Counted from the first letter of the stretch, positions 11,640-23,318 are shown. The stretch is 64,000 nt of DNA from Myotis daubentonii (GCF_963259705.1 NC_081841.1:32701358-32765357), one strand, 5' to 3'. The notes: generated by a model from the sequence alone, not told the origin. Translations and numbers: made by a program.

Positions 11640-11725
11640 TAATCCTTTCACATTTTACAGATGAGGAATTGAGGTTTACTAGTAAGTTGGCCTCAAGTCT
11701 CACACTTCTGAGTAGCAGAACTGAG
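11640..11725 (+). repeat. MIR fragment
   Basis: CACATTTTACAGATGAGGAA followed by TTGAGGTTTACTAGTAAGT and AGTAGCAGAACTGAG: the conserved MIR 3' segment, plus orientation. Confidence 0.65.
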
Positions 11726-13460
11726 AAGAGATCTGTTGCTTTATTACTCTACCCATGGCCCTTCTCTACACTCCTTAAATTGAATTGCAAATACTTTAGG
11801 TATTGTTCAGATATTACTTATTCCACTCAAATTCTTCTTTCCTCATTCTTCAGTTCACACAGTATAATTTACTAATTATACTAATATATAATTACAAAAT
11901 ATACTAATGACAAGAAATACTAGTTATAATTACCTTTGAAAGCGACTGCAGATACTGTGTTATCAACACAGATAAGGCAAACTTAAGAGTTTAAATTTGA
12001 TCTGCAGAACTCAGTAGCTATTAACATGGTAAAATATAGCTACTGGTAACAGGAACCCCAAGAACACATATATATATTCCAATAGATTAGCAATTGATAA
12101 AATCTTTTTTGTTAATTAGTTTTTTATTTTGTTTCTCCGCCCTCCCCACCCCCCAACATTTCAGGGTAAGGATGAATAAAAATGATCCCTAAAAGTAGTT
12201 TGGAACTAACCCTGCATTAAATACACATTTCTGTATAAAGTAGGCATTAAAAAAAATCCTGTCTAGTTAGTTCAAGGGAGATTCTTAACAGTTCTACTTT
12301 TTATTCTGGAAGCTATATTTATTTTATAAAGCTGAACTCAGATTATCTTTGGATTTGATTTTTCCTCTCTATTCTTTCAAGGAAGTTGAAGTATGCAAAA
12401 ATTCTCCATGGAGTTCTAAATTAGAATTTTAATTTAGATAAAAAGAAAAAAGGACCACAGTTACCATGTCAGAAAGTTCCGAATTTGAAAGTACCTCATC
12501 TTTTCATCTCCAAAATAAGAGACGGGATCTACTTATCTATATGGACAGGCTTTGCACTGATTTAGTAAAGATTATTAATATACATGCAATGTGAGTATAA
12601 AACTATTCTGTATTACATCTAATTTGTCAGATAATATACCTGACAAGAAGAAATCATGAAATTATTTCACTTGTATTATAAAATATAAAAATCAGAAAAG
12701 TCAATATGAATTTTTCAATAACAGATGTACCATTTTTCAGAGTAAAACATTTAGAAAAAACACAAACTACATTTATTATATATGTAATGCTATGAAGTAA
12801 AGTACAATAATTCTATAAATTTTATAATAAAAATTGCACTGAAATCAGAAGAAAAATGAAATAAAAAACTACCATTTTCTCCAAAGAGTATTAGATCAAA
12901 GTAGATGTACTGTTATTAAGAGATGATCATTTTGTATTTGAAAAAATGGCAGCATCTTGTAAGTACCTAAAAATGTTCCTCAATTGTACCCAAGATACCT
13001 AAAAGAGACAAAAAACATATTCCTTTCTCACATTACTGCTGCCACCCAAAACCTCTCCAAATACTTCTGGAGAAAATAAGTAGTTTGTTGTCATTTTCAA
13101 AATGAATATTTTTGTAAAGGTTTAATTGTTGCTGAAAAAAATTACCAAATGTAATATAAATTTCAAATATATCAAATAAATCACTATGGGAAATCCAAAT
13201 ATCTGAAAATAAAACTTTAATACATTTGATATATAAAAATGGAGTCTCATATGAAAAATTACCTTAATAATATGTGCTGATATTACTTGAGAAATTAAAA
13301 TGAGAATATTACTCCCCCCCTTTATGAATATGAACATAACAATGAAGAAATGAAGAATAAATCTTCATCTCAAGATTCAGTAAGATTATCTACAATAATG
13401 AAGCAAGTAAAAAACACCAGAAACTAGGATTTGGGTTTGCATTTCCCTTATTTAACCAAC
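11726..13460. other. AT-rich intron, nothing recognised
   Basis: No exon, RNA gene or clear repeat found. Short homopolymer and CCTCCCCACC tracts near 12137-12155. Confidence 0.55.
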
Positions 13461-13547
13461 CTTTAGCTGGTGGAAAAGGATGAGAAGGAAGTGAATCTGA
13501 ACAGAGTTCCAGTGGAAACTGCAGAAGTTCTTCATTATCTGTAGAGG
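13461..13547 (-). CDS. C2CD5: C2CD5 exon (87 nt)
   Basis: Acceptor TTCCTAAG|CCTCTA, donor TAAAG|GTTGGT. Encodes A-STDNEELLQFPLELCSDSLP then SHPFPPAK. Phase 1 in and out. The donor lacks the usual A at +3. A truncated L1 begins about 30 bp upstream of the acceptor. Confidence 0.94.
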
Positions 13548-15010
13548 CTTAGGAAGCAAGAAAAACATAATTATTTACAGATTGTAAGAAAATACTTTGA
13601 ACATCTATATGCCAACAAAGTGGGCAACCTAGGAGAAATAGACAAACCCTATGTACAATCTGCCAAAATGTAATCAGGACGAATCAGAAAACCTGAATAG
13701 GCCAATAACAACTAATGAAATTGAAGCAGTAATCAAAATACTCCCAGCAAACAAAAGCCCTGGACCCAGTGGCTTCACAGGTGAGTTTTTCCAAACATTC
13801 AAAGACAAATTAACACCTATCCTCCTCAAAATCTTCCAAAAAATTTAAGAGGAGGGAAGACTTCCAAGCTCTTTTTATGAGGCTAGCATTATCCTAATTC
13901 CAAAACCAGATAAAGACACTACAAACAAACAAAATTATAGGCCAAAATCCCTCATGAATGTAGATGCTAAAATCCTCAACAAAATAGGAGCAAATAGAAT
14001 CCATCAATACATTAAAAAATATCATACACCATGACCAAGTGGGATCTATTTCAGGAATGCAAAGATGGTTCAATATTCACAAATCAATAATGTGACATAC
14101 CACATAAACAAAATGAAGGATAAAAATCATATGATCATATCAATGGACACAGAAAAAGCATTAGAGAAATTCCAGCACCCATTTTTGATAAAAACTCTCA
14201 GGAAAGTGGGATAGAGGGATCATAACTCAACTTAATAAAGGTCATATATGACAAACCTACAGCTAACATCATACTCAATGGGCAAAAACTAAAAGCATTT
14301 CCCTTAAGATCAGGAGTAAGACAGGGATGTCTGTTTTCACCACTCTTATTCAACATAATACTGGAGGGTCCTGGCCACAGAGATCAGACAGAAAGAAGAA
14401 ATAAAATGTATCCAAATTAGAAAGGAGGAAGTAAAACTATCATTATTCGCAGATGACATATATTGCACATAGAAAACTCTAAAACACTCTACCAAAAATT
14501 GCTAGATTTAGTAAGTAAATTTGGCAGAGTAGCAGGATACAAAATTAATACCTGGAAATAGATGCATTTTTATACACCAATAATAAACTCTCAGAAAGAG
14601 AAACGAAAAAAAAAAATCCCATTTACCATTGCAACAAAAAATAAGGTATCTGGGAATAAACTTAACCCACAAGGTAAAAGTCCTATACTCGGAAAACTAT
14701 AGAACACTGAAAAAGGAAAGAGAGGAAGATACAAACAAGTAAAAGCATATACCATGTTCATGAACTGAAGAATTAACATCATTAAAATGTCCATACTACC
14801 CAAAGCCATCTATAGATTCAATGAAATCCCAATTAAAATACCAACGACATATTTCACAGATCTAGAACAAATATTCCAAAATTTATACAGAACCAAAAAA
14901 GACCCGGAATAGCCACAGCAATGTTGAGAAAGAAGAATAACATAGGAGGAATCACAATACTTGATATCAAACTATACTACAAAACCACTGTAATCAAAAC
15001 AGCCTGGTAC

Positions 15011-15325
15011 GATGATCTCATATGTGGAATCTAGTGATACGTCTGATAAGGGGTTAAAATAAACTGATGAACAAAATAGATCCAAAGACATAGAAGCATG
15101 GAACAGACTGTGGAATCTCAGAGGGAAGGCAGGGGAGGGTGGGTGGGTAGGAGGAGATCAACCAAAGAACTTGTATACCAGTACATATATGCATAACCCA
15201 CGGACACAGACAATAGGGTGGTGAAGGCTGAGATGGGAGATGGAGGCAGGCTAGAAGAGGTCAATGGAGGAGGGGTAAAGGAGGACATACGTAATACTTT
15301 CAACAATAAAGATTTACAAAACAAC
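15011..15325 (+). mobile_element. Short L1 3' end nested in the older L1
   Basis: A 315-bp L1 3' UTR segment (GATGATCTCATATGTGGAATC ... CAATAAAGATTTACAAAACAAC) interrupts ORF2. It has a perfect 13-bp duplication AACAGCCTGGTAC at 14998-15010 and 15326-15338. Removing it restores L1 continuity (...AACAGCCTGGTAC-TGGAAC). Confidence 0.93.
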
Positions 15326-15928
15326 AACAGCCTGGTACTGGAACAAAAACAGGCAAATAGACCAATGGAACAGAACAGAGACCCCAGAAATTTGACCCAC
15401 GCCAATATGGTCAATTGGTATTTGACAAAGGAGGCAAGAGCATACAATGGAGTAAAGATAGTCTTTTCAATAAATGGTGTTGGGAAAATTGAACAAGTAC
15501 ATGCAAAAAATGAAACTAGACCACCAACTTATACCATACACAAGAATAAAATTAAAATAGATAAAAGACTTAAATGTAAGTCACAAAACCATAAAAATCC
15601 TAGAAGGAAATATAGGCAGTAAAATCTCAGACATCTCACTTAGCAATATTTTCACTGAGACTTCACCTTGGGTAAGGGAAACAAAGGAAAAAATTAACAA
15701 ATGGGACTACATCAAACCAAAAAGCTTCTGCACAGCAAAAGAAACCATCAACAAAATGAAAAGGGAAACTACTGTATGAGAAAACATATTCACCAATGAT
15801 ACATCTGATACAGGGTTAATTTCCAAATTATACAAAGAACTCATACAACTCAACACCAGAAAGACAAATAATTCAATTAAAAATGGACAAAAGACCTGAA
15901 TAGACACTTCTACAAAGAGGACATACAG

Positions 15929-16148
15929 CCCTGACCGGTTTGGCTCAGTGGATTGAGCGTCAGCCTGCAGACTCAAGGGTCCCAGGTTCGATTCCGGTCA
16001 AGGGCATGTACCTTGGTTGCGGGCACATCCCCAGTAGGAGGTGTGCAGGAGGCAGCTGGTCGATGTTTCTCTCTCATCGATGTTTCTAACTCTCTATCCC
16101 TCTCCCTTCCTCTCTGTAAATAATCAATAAAATATATTTTTTTAAAAA
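15929..16148 (+). mobile_element. Ves-type SINE nested in L1
   Basis: CCCTGACCGGTTTGGCTCAG head, GGTTCGATTCCGGTCAAGG B box, CAATAAAATATATTTTTT tail. Perfect 15-bp duplication AAAGAGGACATACAG (15914-15928, 16149-16163). Younger subfamily look (TTTGGCTCAGTGGAT). Confidence 0.96.
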
Positions 16149-16944
16149 AAAGAGGACATACAGATGGCCAATAAACACATAAAAAAAGTTCAACATCACT
16201 AATCATCAGAGAGATGTAAATTAAAACTCCAATGAGGTATCACCTCACACCTGCCAGAATAGCTACCATCAATAAATCAACAAACAACAAGCGCTGGCGA
16301 GGATGATGAGAGAAGGGAACCCTAGTACACTGCTCGTGGGAATGAAAACTGGTGTAGCCACTGTGGAGAACAGTGTGGAGTTTCCTCAAAAAATCAAAGG
16401 TGAAACTGCCTTTTGACACAGCGATCCACTTCTAGGAATATATCCTAAGAATCCTGAAACACCAATCAAAAAGAATGTAAGCATCCCTATGTTCATAGCA
16501 GTGTTATCTGGAAATAGCCTAAGTGCGCATCAGTAAATGAAGGGATAAAAAAAAGGTGTGGTACATTTACACCATGGAATACTATGCAGCAGTAAAAAAG
16601 AAGGATCTCTTACCCTTTGAGATAGCATGGATGGGCCTGGAGACTACTATGTTAAGCTAAATAAGCCAGGTAAAGAAAGGCAAATATCACATGATCTCAC
16701 TTACATGTGGAATCTAATGAACAAAATAGGTCCAGAGGTATAGATGCATGGAACAGAATAACAGACCTCAGTGGGGGTTGGGAGATGGGACAGGAAGAGA
16801 TTAACCAAAGAATATATTTGCAATAATGCATAACCTATGGAATAGACAACAGTATAGGGATAGCCTGACGTAGGGTGGGAGTTGGGTGGAGAGGAGCAAA
16901 AAGGGAGAAAATGGGAGACATCTGAAATACTGTCAAAATATGAT

Positions 16945-17160
16945 GGGCCGGTGTGGCTCAATGGTTGAACGTCAACCCATGGACCAGGAGGCCACAGTTC
17001 GATTCCTGGTCAGGGCACATGCCCTGGTTGTGGGCTTGATCTCTAGTAGGGGGCATGCATGAAGCAGCGAATCAATGATTCTCTCATCATTGATGTTTCT
17101 ATTTCTCGCTCCCTCTGCCCTCCTCTGTAAAATCAATAAAAACATATTTTTTAAAAAATA
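16945..17160 (+). mobile_element. Ves-type SINE at the 3' end of the L1
   Basis: GGGCCGGTGTGGCTCAATGG head, GTTCGATTCCTGGTCAGGG B box, AATCAATAAAAACATATTT tail. It directly abuts the L1 3' UTR. Confidence 0.9.
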
Positions 17161-17631
17161 AATAAGAAAACAAAATCCTACTTTTAACACCTAACAAAAC
17201 AAAAAAAGAATGATACTTTCTAAATTTTACTGGGTAAATGACAACTCTGAGAATCTGTTGACTACCATGGAACTTTTCCTAAGAAACACGTGATGCTTAC
17301 TACATCAGTAGTTTCTCAAATGCCTTGAGGACCTCCTTAGAGCTACTAGGATAGGAACCTCTAAGTTACTGCAGAATTAATATGCTACAATTTAAATCTA
17401 TAAAATGACAGTATCTCTATGTAAATACCAGTCCACCACCTATTCATGTATAAAAAGTATCAAATCAGCCATATGCTTTATCCACACCGTTACTCTGATA
17501 AAGATAAACAGAAAAGTGGCAGATTCTCTTCAAGAAACAATTCATTTATTTAATCTACTATCCTCTATATTTTATAACTAAACTATAATGTAGACAAACA
17601 TGAACTATGATCCCACTCATCATAGATTTAC

Positions 17632-17719
17632 CTCTTTGCAATGACTTTTCAACCTGTGTTTTTGTTGTCTGTAAAGCCTGATTTTTGTCAAAAGTTATTG
17701 CAACGGCTGTGACTGTAAC
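17632..17719 (-). CDS. C2CD5: C2CD5 exon (88 nt)
   Basis: Acceptor GATTCTAG|GTTACA, donor AAAGAG|GTAAAT. Encodes VTVTAVAITFDKNQALQTTK then TQVEKSLQR. I recall Pro rather than Gln before VEKS in the human protein; a single codon change. Phase 0 in, phase 1 out. Confidence 0.95.
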
Positions 17720-18241
17720 CTAGAATCACAGAAACAGTTAAGATTAGCAAAATAATCATTGTCAAAATAAGTTTCTTACACTTATTACTCAGTACCATGG
17801 AACAACTTAACACTAATTGGCTAATTTGCCTTTCCTGGTTAAGATTCTCAGTTACAATTCCCAGTTATAATTCTGGTTAAAATTCTCAGAGAATTATACA
17901 TCAGCTCAGATATTTAAACTATAACTAAGTCCAACATGTACACCTAAACATAGATATTCCAGACAGAGCTCAAGAACTCTGTCTAATAGATGGGGACTGG
18001 AGAAACTGCATATACGTACAAATCCTATTGTATGTATGCTGGAGAACAATTGTATGTGATTAGACCTTCAGATAAGCAGAGTTCAGGAAAATAAAATATA
18101 CAGTCTGTTTCATATTAATATGTTTCAAAATATTTTAAATAAAACAGGTTACAGTTATTTAATTATGGCATATTTATAATATTATAACAGATCAGATAAA
18201 AGCTAGAAATCTTCTTTAATAATAGACTGAATCTTAATTAC

Positions 18242-18331
18242 CTGAATTAATTCATCTTCAGGAAGAGATACTGTAAAATTTACATGGCAAAGGCAGCAAG
18301 GGATCATAGACCGTAGTTTAAAATACAGACT
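18242..18331 (-). CDS. C2CD5: C2CD5 exon (90 nt, 30 codons)
   Basis: Acceptor TTGTATAG|AGTCTG, donor ATTCAG|GTAATT. Encodes SLYFKLRSMIPCCLCHVNFT then VSLPEDELIQ. Phase 0 at both ends, so skipping would keep the frame. The CCLC cluster is notable for a cytosolic protein. Confidence 0.95.
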
Positions 18332-18490
18332 CTATACAATAGAAAATATTAGCAATGTCATTTCTTCTCATTTAGAAATTTACAAAAACTGACATTTTAA
18401 TGCACATTATATTATGGCAAATAGAAAGTTTAAAGGATTAAAACAAAGCTGGTCCAATTCTGTTTTGTTTATCTTTACATCAAGAATCCA

Positions 18491-18630
18491 TCTATAATAA
18501 TAAAAGTGAAATATGCTAATTAGACCAGACGTCCTTCCTTCTGGACAAAGCCACAGTAGGTGGGGGCCGTGGAGGTGGGCGGGGGCCGGGGCAAAGGCCC
18601 TTGCATGAATTTTGTGCATAGGGCCTCTAG
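18491..18630 (+). mobile_element. Short HeliBat-type Helitron (140 bp)
   Basis: Starts A|TCTATAATAATAAAAG and ends GGGCCTCTAG|T, canonical Helitron ends with no target duplication. GC-rich middle. Its 3' end directly touches the next Helitron. Confidence 0.92.
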
Positions 18631-19212
18631 TCTACAATAAAAGCATAATATGCAAATTGACCAAACAGCCGATCAGCGGAACGACCATCCGGATGGCCAC
18701 ACTATGACACCCACTAGCGCCAGGCCAGCCAAGGCAGGTGTGATATGATTGGTCAGGGGCCCAGCCATTACCCCATGATCGCCCCACAGAGGCAGACCCA
18801 GGCCACCAGCCGGCAGGGTGATCAATTGGGGGGCTCCACAATTGCCCCAAAGAGGGAGGCCCAGGCCACCAACTGGCAGGCTGTGGTAGGTAGACGGGGC
18901 CTCTCTCTGTGGGGGCGATCCATCGTGTAGCCCTGGCTGGGTTGGCAGGGCCTACCTCTTTGGGGCGATCCATCACGGAGCCCCGTGATCAATTGCCCCA
19001 AAAAGGGAGGCCCAGGCTACCCAGCCAGTGGTGCTGTGGCGGGTAGCCTGGGCCTCCTCTGCGGGGCCATCCATCGCGGAGCCCCGGCCGTGTGGGCAGG
19101 GCCTCCCTCTGAGGGCGATTGATCGTGGGGCACCCAAACTGTGAGAGGGTACAGGCTTGGCTGAGGGGCCCCACCCACTCCAGTGTGCGAATTTCATGCA
19201 CCAGGCCTCTAG
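18631..19212 (+). mobile_element. HeliBat-type Helitron (582 bp), tandem with the previous one
   Basis: Starts TCTACAATAAAAGCATAATATGC and ends CATGCACCAGGCCTCTAG|T. Non-autonomous, CpG-rich, with internal repeats of GGGGCGATCCATC and AATTGCCCCAAA. Open frames in it (18632-18976, 18973-19234) are by-products of GC content. Confidence 0.93.
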
Positions 19213-19549
19213 TTTTCAATATTATGGCAGACAATAAGGTTTAATCATATCTATCGATGTCATAAAAAATAATATAAGAAAAAGGTATTTTAAATTTACA
19301 TACACACAACAGATTTTTATGAAGTTTAAAGCTATGAGATAACTTAAAATATATTTCTTTGATAGTATGGTATATTCAGATAGATAGGACAACTTTAGCA
19401 TTTTATCTGATGGCAGAGCTAAGTTGATATGTAAACAAAAATAATTCAGCCCATAACTGTGTAAGGTATTCCAGACAATATGTACACATTTTCAATTTCC
19501 TGATTCTTAGGAGTTTTAACTAAAATACAGTTAGTCAGAAGGTACCTAC

Positions 19550-19648
19550 CTTGAGCAAATTTTCACAGAGATCATTAAAGTTCTTATTGAGGGCTTGATT
19601 AGTCAGGTTAAGACTGCTTAATCGGATTACTCTTACTGATGTGAACAT
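19550..19648 (-). CDS. C2CD5: C2CD5 exon (99 nt, 33 codons)
   Basis: Acceptor ATATTTAG|ATGTTC, donor CTCAAG|GTAGGT. Encodes MFTSVRVIRLSSLNLTNQAL then NKNFNDLCENLLK, a strand followed by helices. The leading ATG is internal Met, not a start. Phase 0 at both ends. Confidence 0.95.
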
Positions 19649-19865
19649 CTAAATATGGGGAGATATGATAGTATGGCATTTTATTACTTTAACTAATCAC
19701 TATAACAATAAAACTGCTAATAATGAACAATAATAACTAATGTGGTATGAAAAAGGGTAACATTTTAATTGCAATAAGGAGGTGAAAAAGAAAACATATA
19801 TTAAGAAGGAACTTGCTAAGATCACTTATGTTGTATTTATTTAAAATTAAAAATGAAAGATTCAC

Positions 19866-19927
19866 CTGTATTTCAGATGTCCAATTATTTATGCCAGGCA
19901 TAATTTCTGTATTACAACTATAAAAGC
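19866..19927 (-). CDS. C2CD5: C2CD5 exon (62 nt)
   Basis: Acceptor TTTGACAG|GCTTTT, donor ATACAG|GTGAAT. Encodes G-FYSCNTEIMPGINNWTSEIQ. Phase 1 in, phase 0 out. It matches C2CD5 between PPPSG and MFTSVRV. Confidence 0.95.
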
Positions 19928-20296
19928 CTGTCAAAATAAATTATAGTTAAAATATGATATTTCACTTATTTCTGTGTTAAGAATAACCTGTTTCAATTAT
20001 TAGATGACATTCTAACTATAAGAACCATTCATTCTTTTCTAAAATGTTAGACCATCTTAATAAATTACTACTTTTTAAAAAATGTGTAATCTTAAAAGGA
20101 TTAAAAATCATTTCATCTAAGTTCTAACATAAATATTTTAAACCTGTTTTCCACCTTGGAGCAGCAAAGCACATAGCAAGGTGTGACATTGATAAAGCCT
20201 CTAAAATAAAGTTAGTACCATAATAATTATGAACTAAAATACTGATGTGCAAAAAAAAAGGACAGTCGCATCTCAAAGGTAATTTTTTCGGTTTAC

Positions 20297-20360
20297 CTGA
20301 AGGAGGAGGAACATCAGTAAGGAGAGAATGTACATCTTCCATAGCATCTGTGTCATCAAT
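20297..20360 (-). CDS. C2CD5: C2CD5 exon (64 nt)
   Basis: Acceptor CTATTTTCAG|ATTGAT, donor CTTCAG|GTAAAC. Encodes IDDTDAMEDVHSLLTDVPPPS plus the first base of G. It is acidic and Pro-rich. Phase 0 in, phase 1 out. A solo LTR starts only 29 bp upstream of its acceptor. Confidence 0.95.
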
Positions 20361-20389
20361 CTGAAAATAGAAGATTTCAACTATTACAT

Positions 20390-21208
20390 TGCCGGGAGCC
20401 GGTCCATGGTTGCTGTTTCAAGGGACCTGGCATATATGGCATACTGTTCTTAATATGTTTGCTCACCTTCTTGGCACTATGTGTTTTAACCAAGGTCTCT
20501 GAAAAAGGTTATTTCCCCAGGTAGGGATTTTCCCCTGAAGTTAGGGAGGGAATAAAACCTCTTAACTAAGTGCCAGGTGGGTAATTAATCACTTTACGAA
20601 CAATCATGCTTAAGCTACATAATCTTTACTCCCTGGAATGGAGATAAGAAACACCCTAACCTTTGTAATAGAGATTGATAGGATTGAATCAACTGGTATA
20701 AATACAGATGTAACTAGACAGCAAGACACAGAACTTAGGAGACAGAACTTAGAAGAGAGAACCTACAGACAGAACCTACACAGAACCTACAGACAGAAGA
20801 ACTTCGCTGGAGAGAACATGGCAAAAGATCCTGGACTGAACCTGACTACAGAAATTGGCAAGAGAACCTGACTAGAACCTGGTGACCGAACCTGGCTGGA
20901 GATCTCAGACAGAACCTGGCTGAAGAACCTAGTGAGGGAACATGGCTACAGAACCTGGCTAGAGAACCTGGAGAACCTAGCAAGAGAACATGGACACAGA
21001 ACCTGGCTGGAGATCCTAACCAGAACTTCGCTGGAGATCCTGAACAGAACTTCGCTGGAGATCCTAAACAGAACTTGGCTGGAGATCCTGGCTAGAGATC
21101 CTGGCTAGGCTGCTGGTCAACTGAACTCTGTCTCCGTGTCATTCCTTCTTCGCCGACTCCGTTCACACCTTTGGGGACCCCTGGACCTGCTGGGGTTGGA
21201 CCCCGGCA
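20390..21208 (+). mobile_element. Solo LTR of an endogenous retrovirus (class II type)
   Basis: Bounded by TGCCGGG ... CCCGGCA with a perfect 6-bp target duplication TTACAT (20384-20389 and 21209-21214). The 6-bp duplication suits ERV2/class II elements. A TATAAATA box lies near 20698. A repetitive GAACCTGGCTGGAGATCCT-like region spans about 20720-21115, and the end (TCTCCGTGTCATTCC... CCCGGCA) looks like U5, favouring plus orientation. AATAAA near 20552 precedes the TATA box, which is odd. No internal viral genes are present. It ends 29 bp from the 20360 splice acceptor. Confidence 0.88.
20720..21115 (+). repeat. Imperfect ~20-bp tandem repeats inside the LTR
   Basis: More than ten degenerate units built from GAACCTGGCTGGAGATCCT / GAACTTCGCTGGAGATCCT / AGAACCTACAGAC. 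The best-ordered copies are at 20995-21105. Confidence 0.85.
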
Positions 21209-21995
21209 TTACATAAGTAGTAAATATATAATCATTTGCAATTTAAAAAATTTTTTTTACTAAATAAAAAACTTGAGTCAAAAAAGAAACTTTTCCCTAA
21301 ATTAAAATATAAAACTTGAAAGAAATTCTTTTCAAATATCGGTATATTTCTCCACAGTAATAATTATAAATACTTCCAAGTGAAATAATTTTTAAGTATA
21401 ATTAATTTTTTCTTTTAACGAGCCTTTTCTTAATCCTTTAGGAGGGCATGTTTCAAAAGAAGATACCATAAGCAAAAATTATCTCTATTTGTTGAAATAA
21501 ATATAGTGCAATTAAAAAACCCAGAATTTTGACTAAATACACAATTGCTTTAAAATAAAATTATGTAGGGATAAATTTAAAGGCATGCCTAACAAATTAG
21601 GTCTAAATCCTATTTTTCTTATATCACAGTATTCCATTGTGAATAATAAAGAGTGAAACTATGCAACTAGACATATACTGAATTCATCTGTACATCAGGG
21701 GTCTAAGTCCTGCCTCACACACTCTATGCTTCCACTCACATCACCCCTGTGACTTCCAGAACCACCTTCACTCCCACTTTACCTTAACTACCATGGTCAT
21801 GGCTATACCTCAACACTGTTCCCCAAACCATTCCACACCCAGATTCAAGCATTCTCCAACTACAATCCCCTATCCTTTTGCCCTTTCTCTTACTGAATCT
21901 GCACCTTGTCCCACATCTTCTGCCCACATTTGAAGCACTTCTGTTCATTACTTAGTCAGGATCCCAGGATGAGAAGTATCAATGATGCTCTAGAT

Positions 21996-22207
21996 CAGTG
22001 GTTCTCAACCTGTGGGTCACGAACCCTGCGGCGGTCGAACGACCCTTTCACAGGGGTCGCCTAAGACCATCCTGCATATCAGATACTTACATTACGATTC
22101 ATAACAGTAGCAACATTACAGTTATGAAGTAGCAACGAAAATAATTTTATGGTTGGGTCACAACATGAGGAACTGTATTTAAAGGGCCAGAAGGTTGAGA
22201 ACCATTG
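21996..22207. mobile_element. SPIN-like hAT element
   Basis: Starts CAGTGGTTCTCAACCTGTGGG and ends AAGGTTGAGAACCATTG. CTAGAT flanks both sides (21990-21995; 22208-22213), an imperfect target duplication. Opposite orientation to the 2782 copy. Confidence 0.88.
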
Positions 22208-22395
22208 CTAGATCAAACTTCAGGTAATGCTAAGACTCACCTGGAGAGTCTGTTAAAAGTTTCCTTGGCCCCACCATGAAATTTTCATTTACGAAGTCTG
22301 AAGTAAGACCCAGAATTTGTATTTCTTACAAACTTCCAGAAGGTGCTAACACTATAGGTAGTCACAGCCCACTTTCAGTAGCACTGCTCTAACCA
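22208..22395 (+). repeat. MER5-like hAT-Charlie remnant
   Basis: TAAGACTCACCTGGAGAGTC, TTGGCCCCACCATG and CAGAATTTGTATTTCTTACAA resemble MER5-type ancient DNA transposons. The SPIN-like element seems to have landed at its edge. Confidence 0.45.
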
Positions 22396-23318
22396 GTACC
22401 CTGGATCCTTTTACCTCCTTAACCTGACATATTCTTTACCAACTCCCATGATTTTTCCATTCTCAGACCGTAAAAAAAGATGAGAAAAAAGCACAAATCC
22501 ATACAAATTGAGTTTTCTACAAATTAACACTCTTGCCTCAGTTAAGCCTTGTGCACTTCCCATGGCTGACATCCTGACCACATTCACAGGCACTGTTCTA
22601 GACTATTCAGAACTCCAATCCCATTCCAGTACAGTTCTACTGTCAGCTTCCTGCTTCACTGAGATCAAGGCACCTGACTTTCTCTTACCAGGACATTTCT
22701 GAGCATCCTCATTTATTTTCCTTTCCTTCAGTATCAAAGGAATCTATCTCTTTCAAAGCTAACCGTTCTAGAGAGGAAGGCAGGGGGAGCAGATTTGTTG
22801 GGAGAGGAGGCTCCCTAACCTCTTGTACCACATTTATCCTCCAGAAAAGCTAGTTCTGAGTATATTTTTATAATGAAAGTTCAATGATATCCTCTGAATT
22901 CAATAAGAAAACACTACATTCAGATTCACAGTGCCTATATTATTACATGTAAAAATGTTAAAGTAAAATGTTACAACATATAAAGCAGGGAATTCTGGTA
23001 AGTGAAACAATAGCACATTAATTTCTTATTTAAATTCATCCAAGTTTACAATAAATAGCTCCAAGAGTTAATATTACTTTAATTTTATTTCAACCCATAC
23101 ATAAATTTTCCCAGAACCACCTTCATTATTGTTATCGATCTTCTGGTATTGAACAAAAATATATTAATAAGTTCTGATATTCTCAAGTTTATTGTAATAT
23201 TTAAATATTATATTTTTTATATTTATAACAGTTGTAATGATACAAAAGAATCACATCAAGTATGATTGTAAAATTACACATCTAAAAACTTTAAGAAATT
23301 AATCCAATGCAATAATAC

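Larger units (their letters stand above)
13575..16944 (+). mobile_element. LINE-1, 5'-truncated, ORF2 remnant with two nested insertions
   Basis: The three forward frames contain L1 ORF2 reverse-transcriptase blocks. [14 protein letters not shown] and [16 protein letters not shown] lie near 13700-13800, and the LFADD catalytic motif is encoded at about 14443-14457. The C-terminal Cys/His region follows the nested SINE at 16200-16420, and a 3' UTR runs to about 16940. The endonuclease domain is missing and many stops and frameshifts are present, so it is dead. An L1 tail (15011-15325) and a SINE (15929-16148) are nested in it. Its 5' edge lies about 30 bp from the 13547 splice acceptor. Antisense to C2CD5. 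Confidence 0.93.

Noticed and set aside
16972..17190. Several open frames antisense to SINEs (also 15973-16206, 48372-48560, 49476-49796)
   Set aside because: They share the same translated SINE phrase (such as PPTGDVPATK), showing they are SINE sequence.
18632..19234. 114- and 81-codon open frames
   Set aside because: Located in the tandem Helitron; repeated GGGGCGATCCATC units explain them.
20638..20871. 77-codon open frame
   Set aside because: Lies in the LTR's degenerate tandem repeats; not a viral or host gene.
20720..21115. Possible CRISPR-like array
   Set aside because: Units are degenerate and directly adjacent with no unique spacers, in a mammalian LTR.
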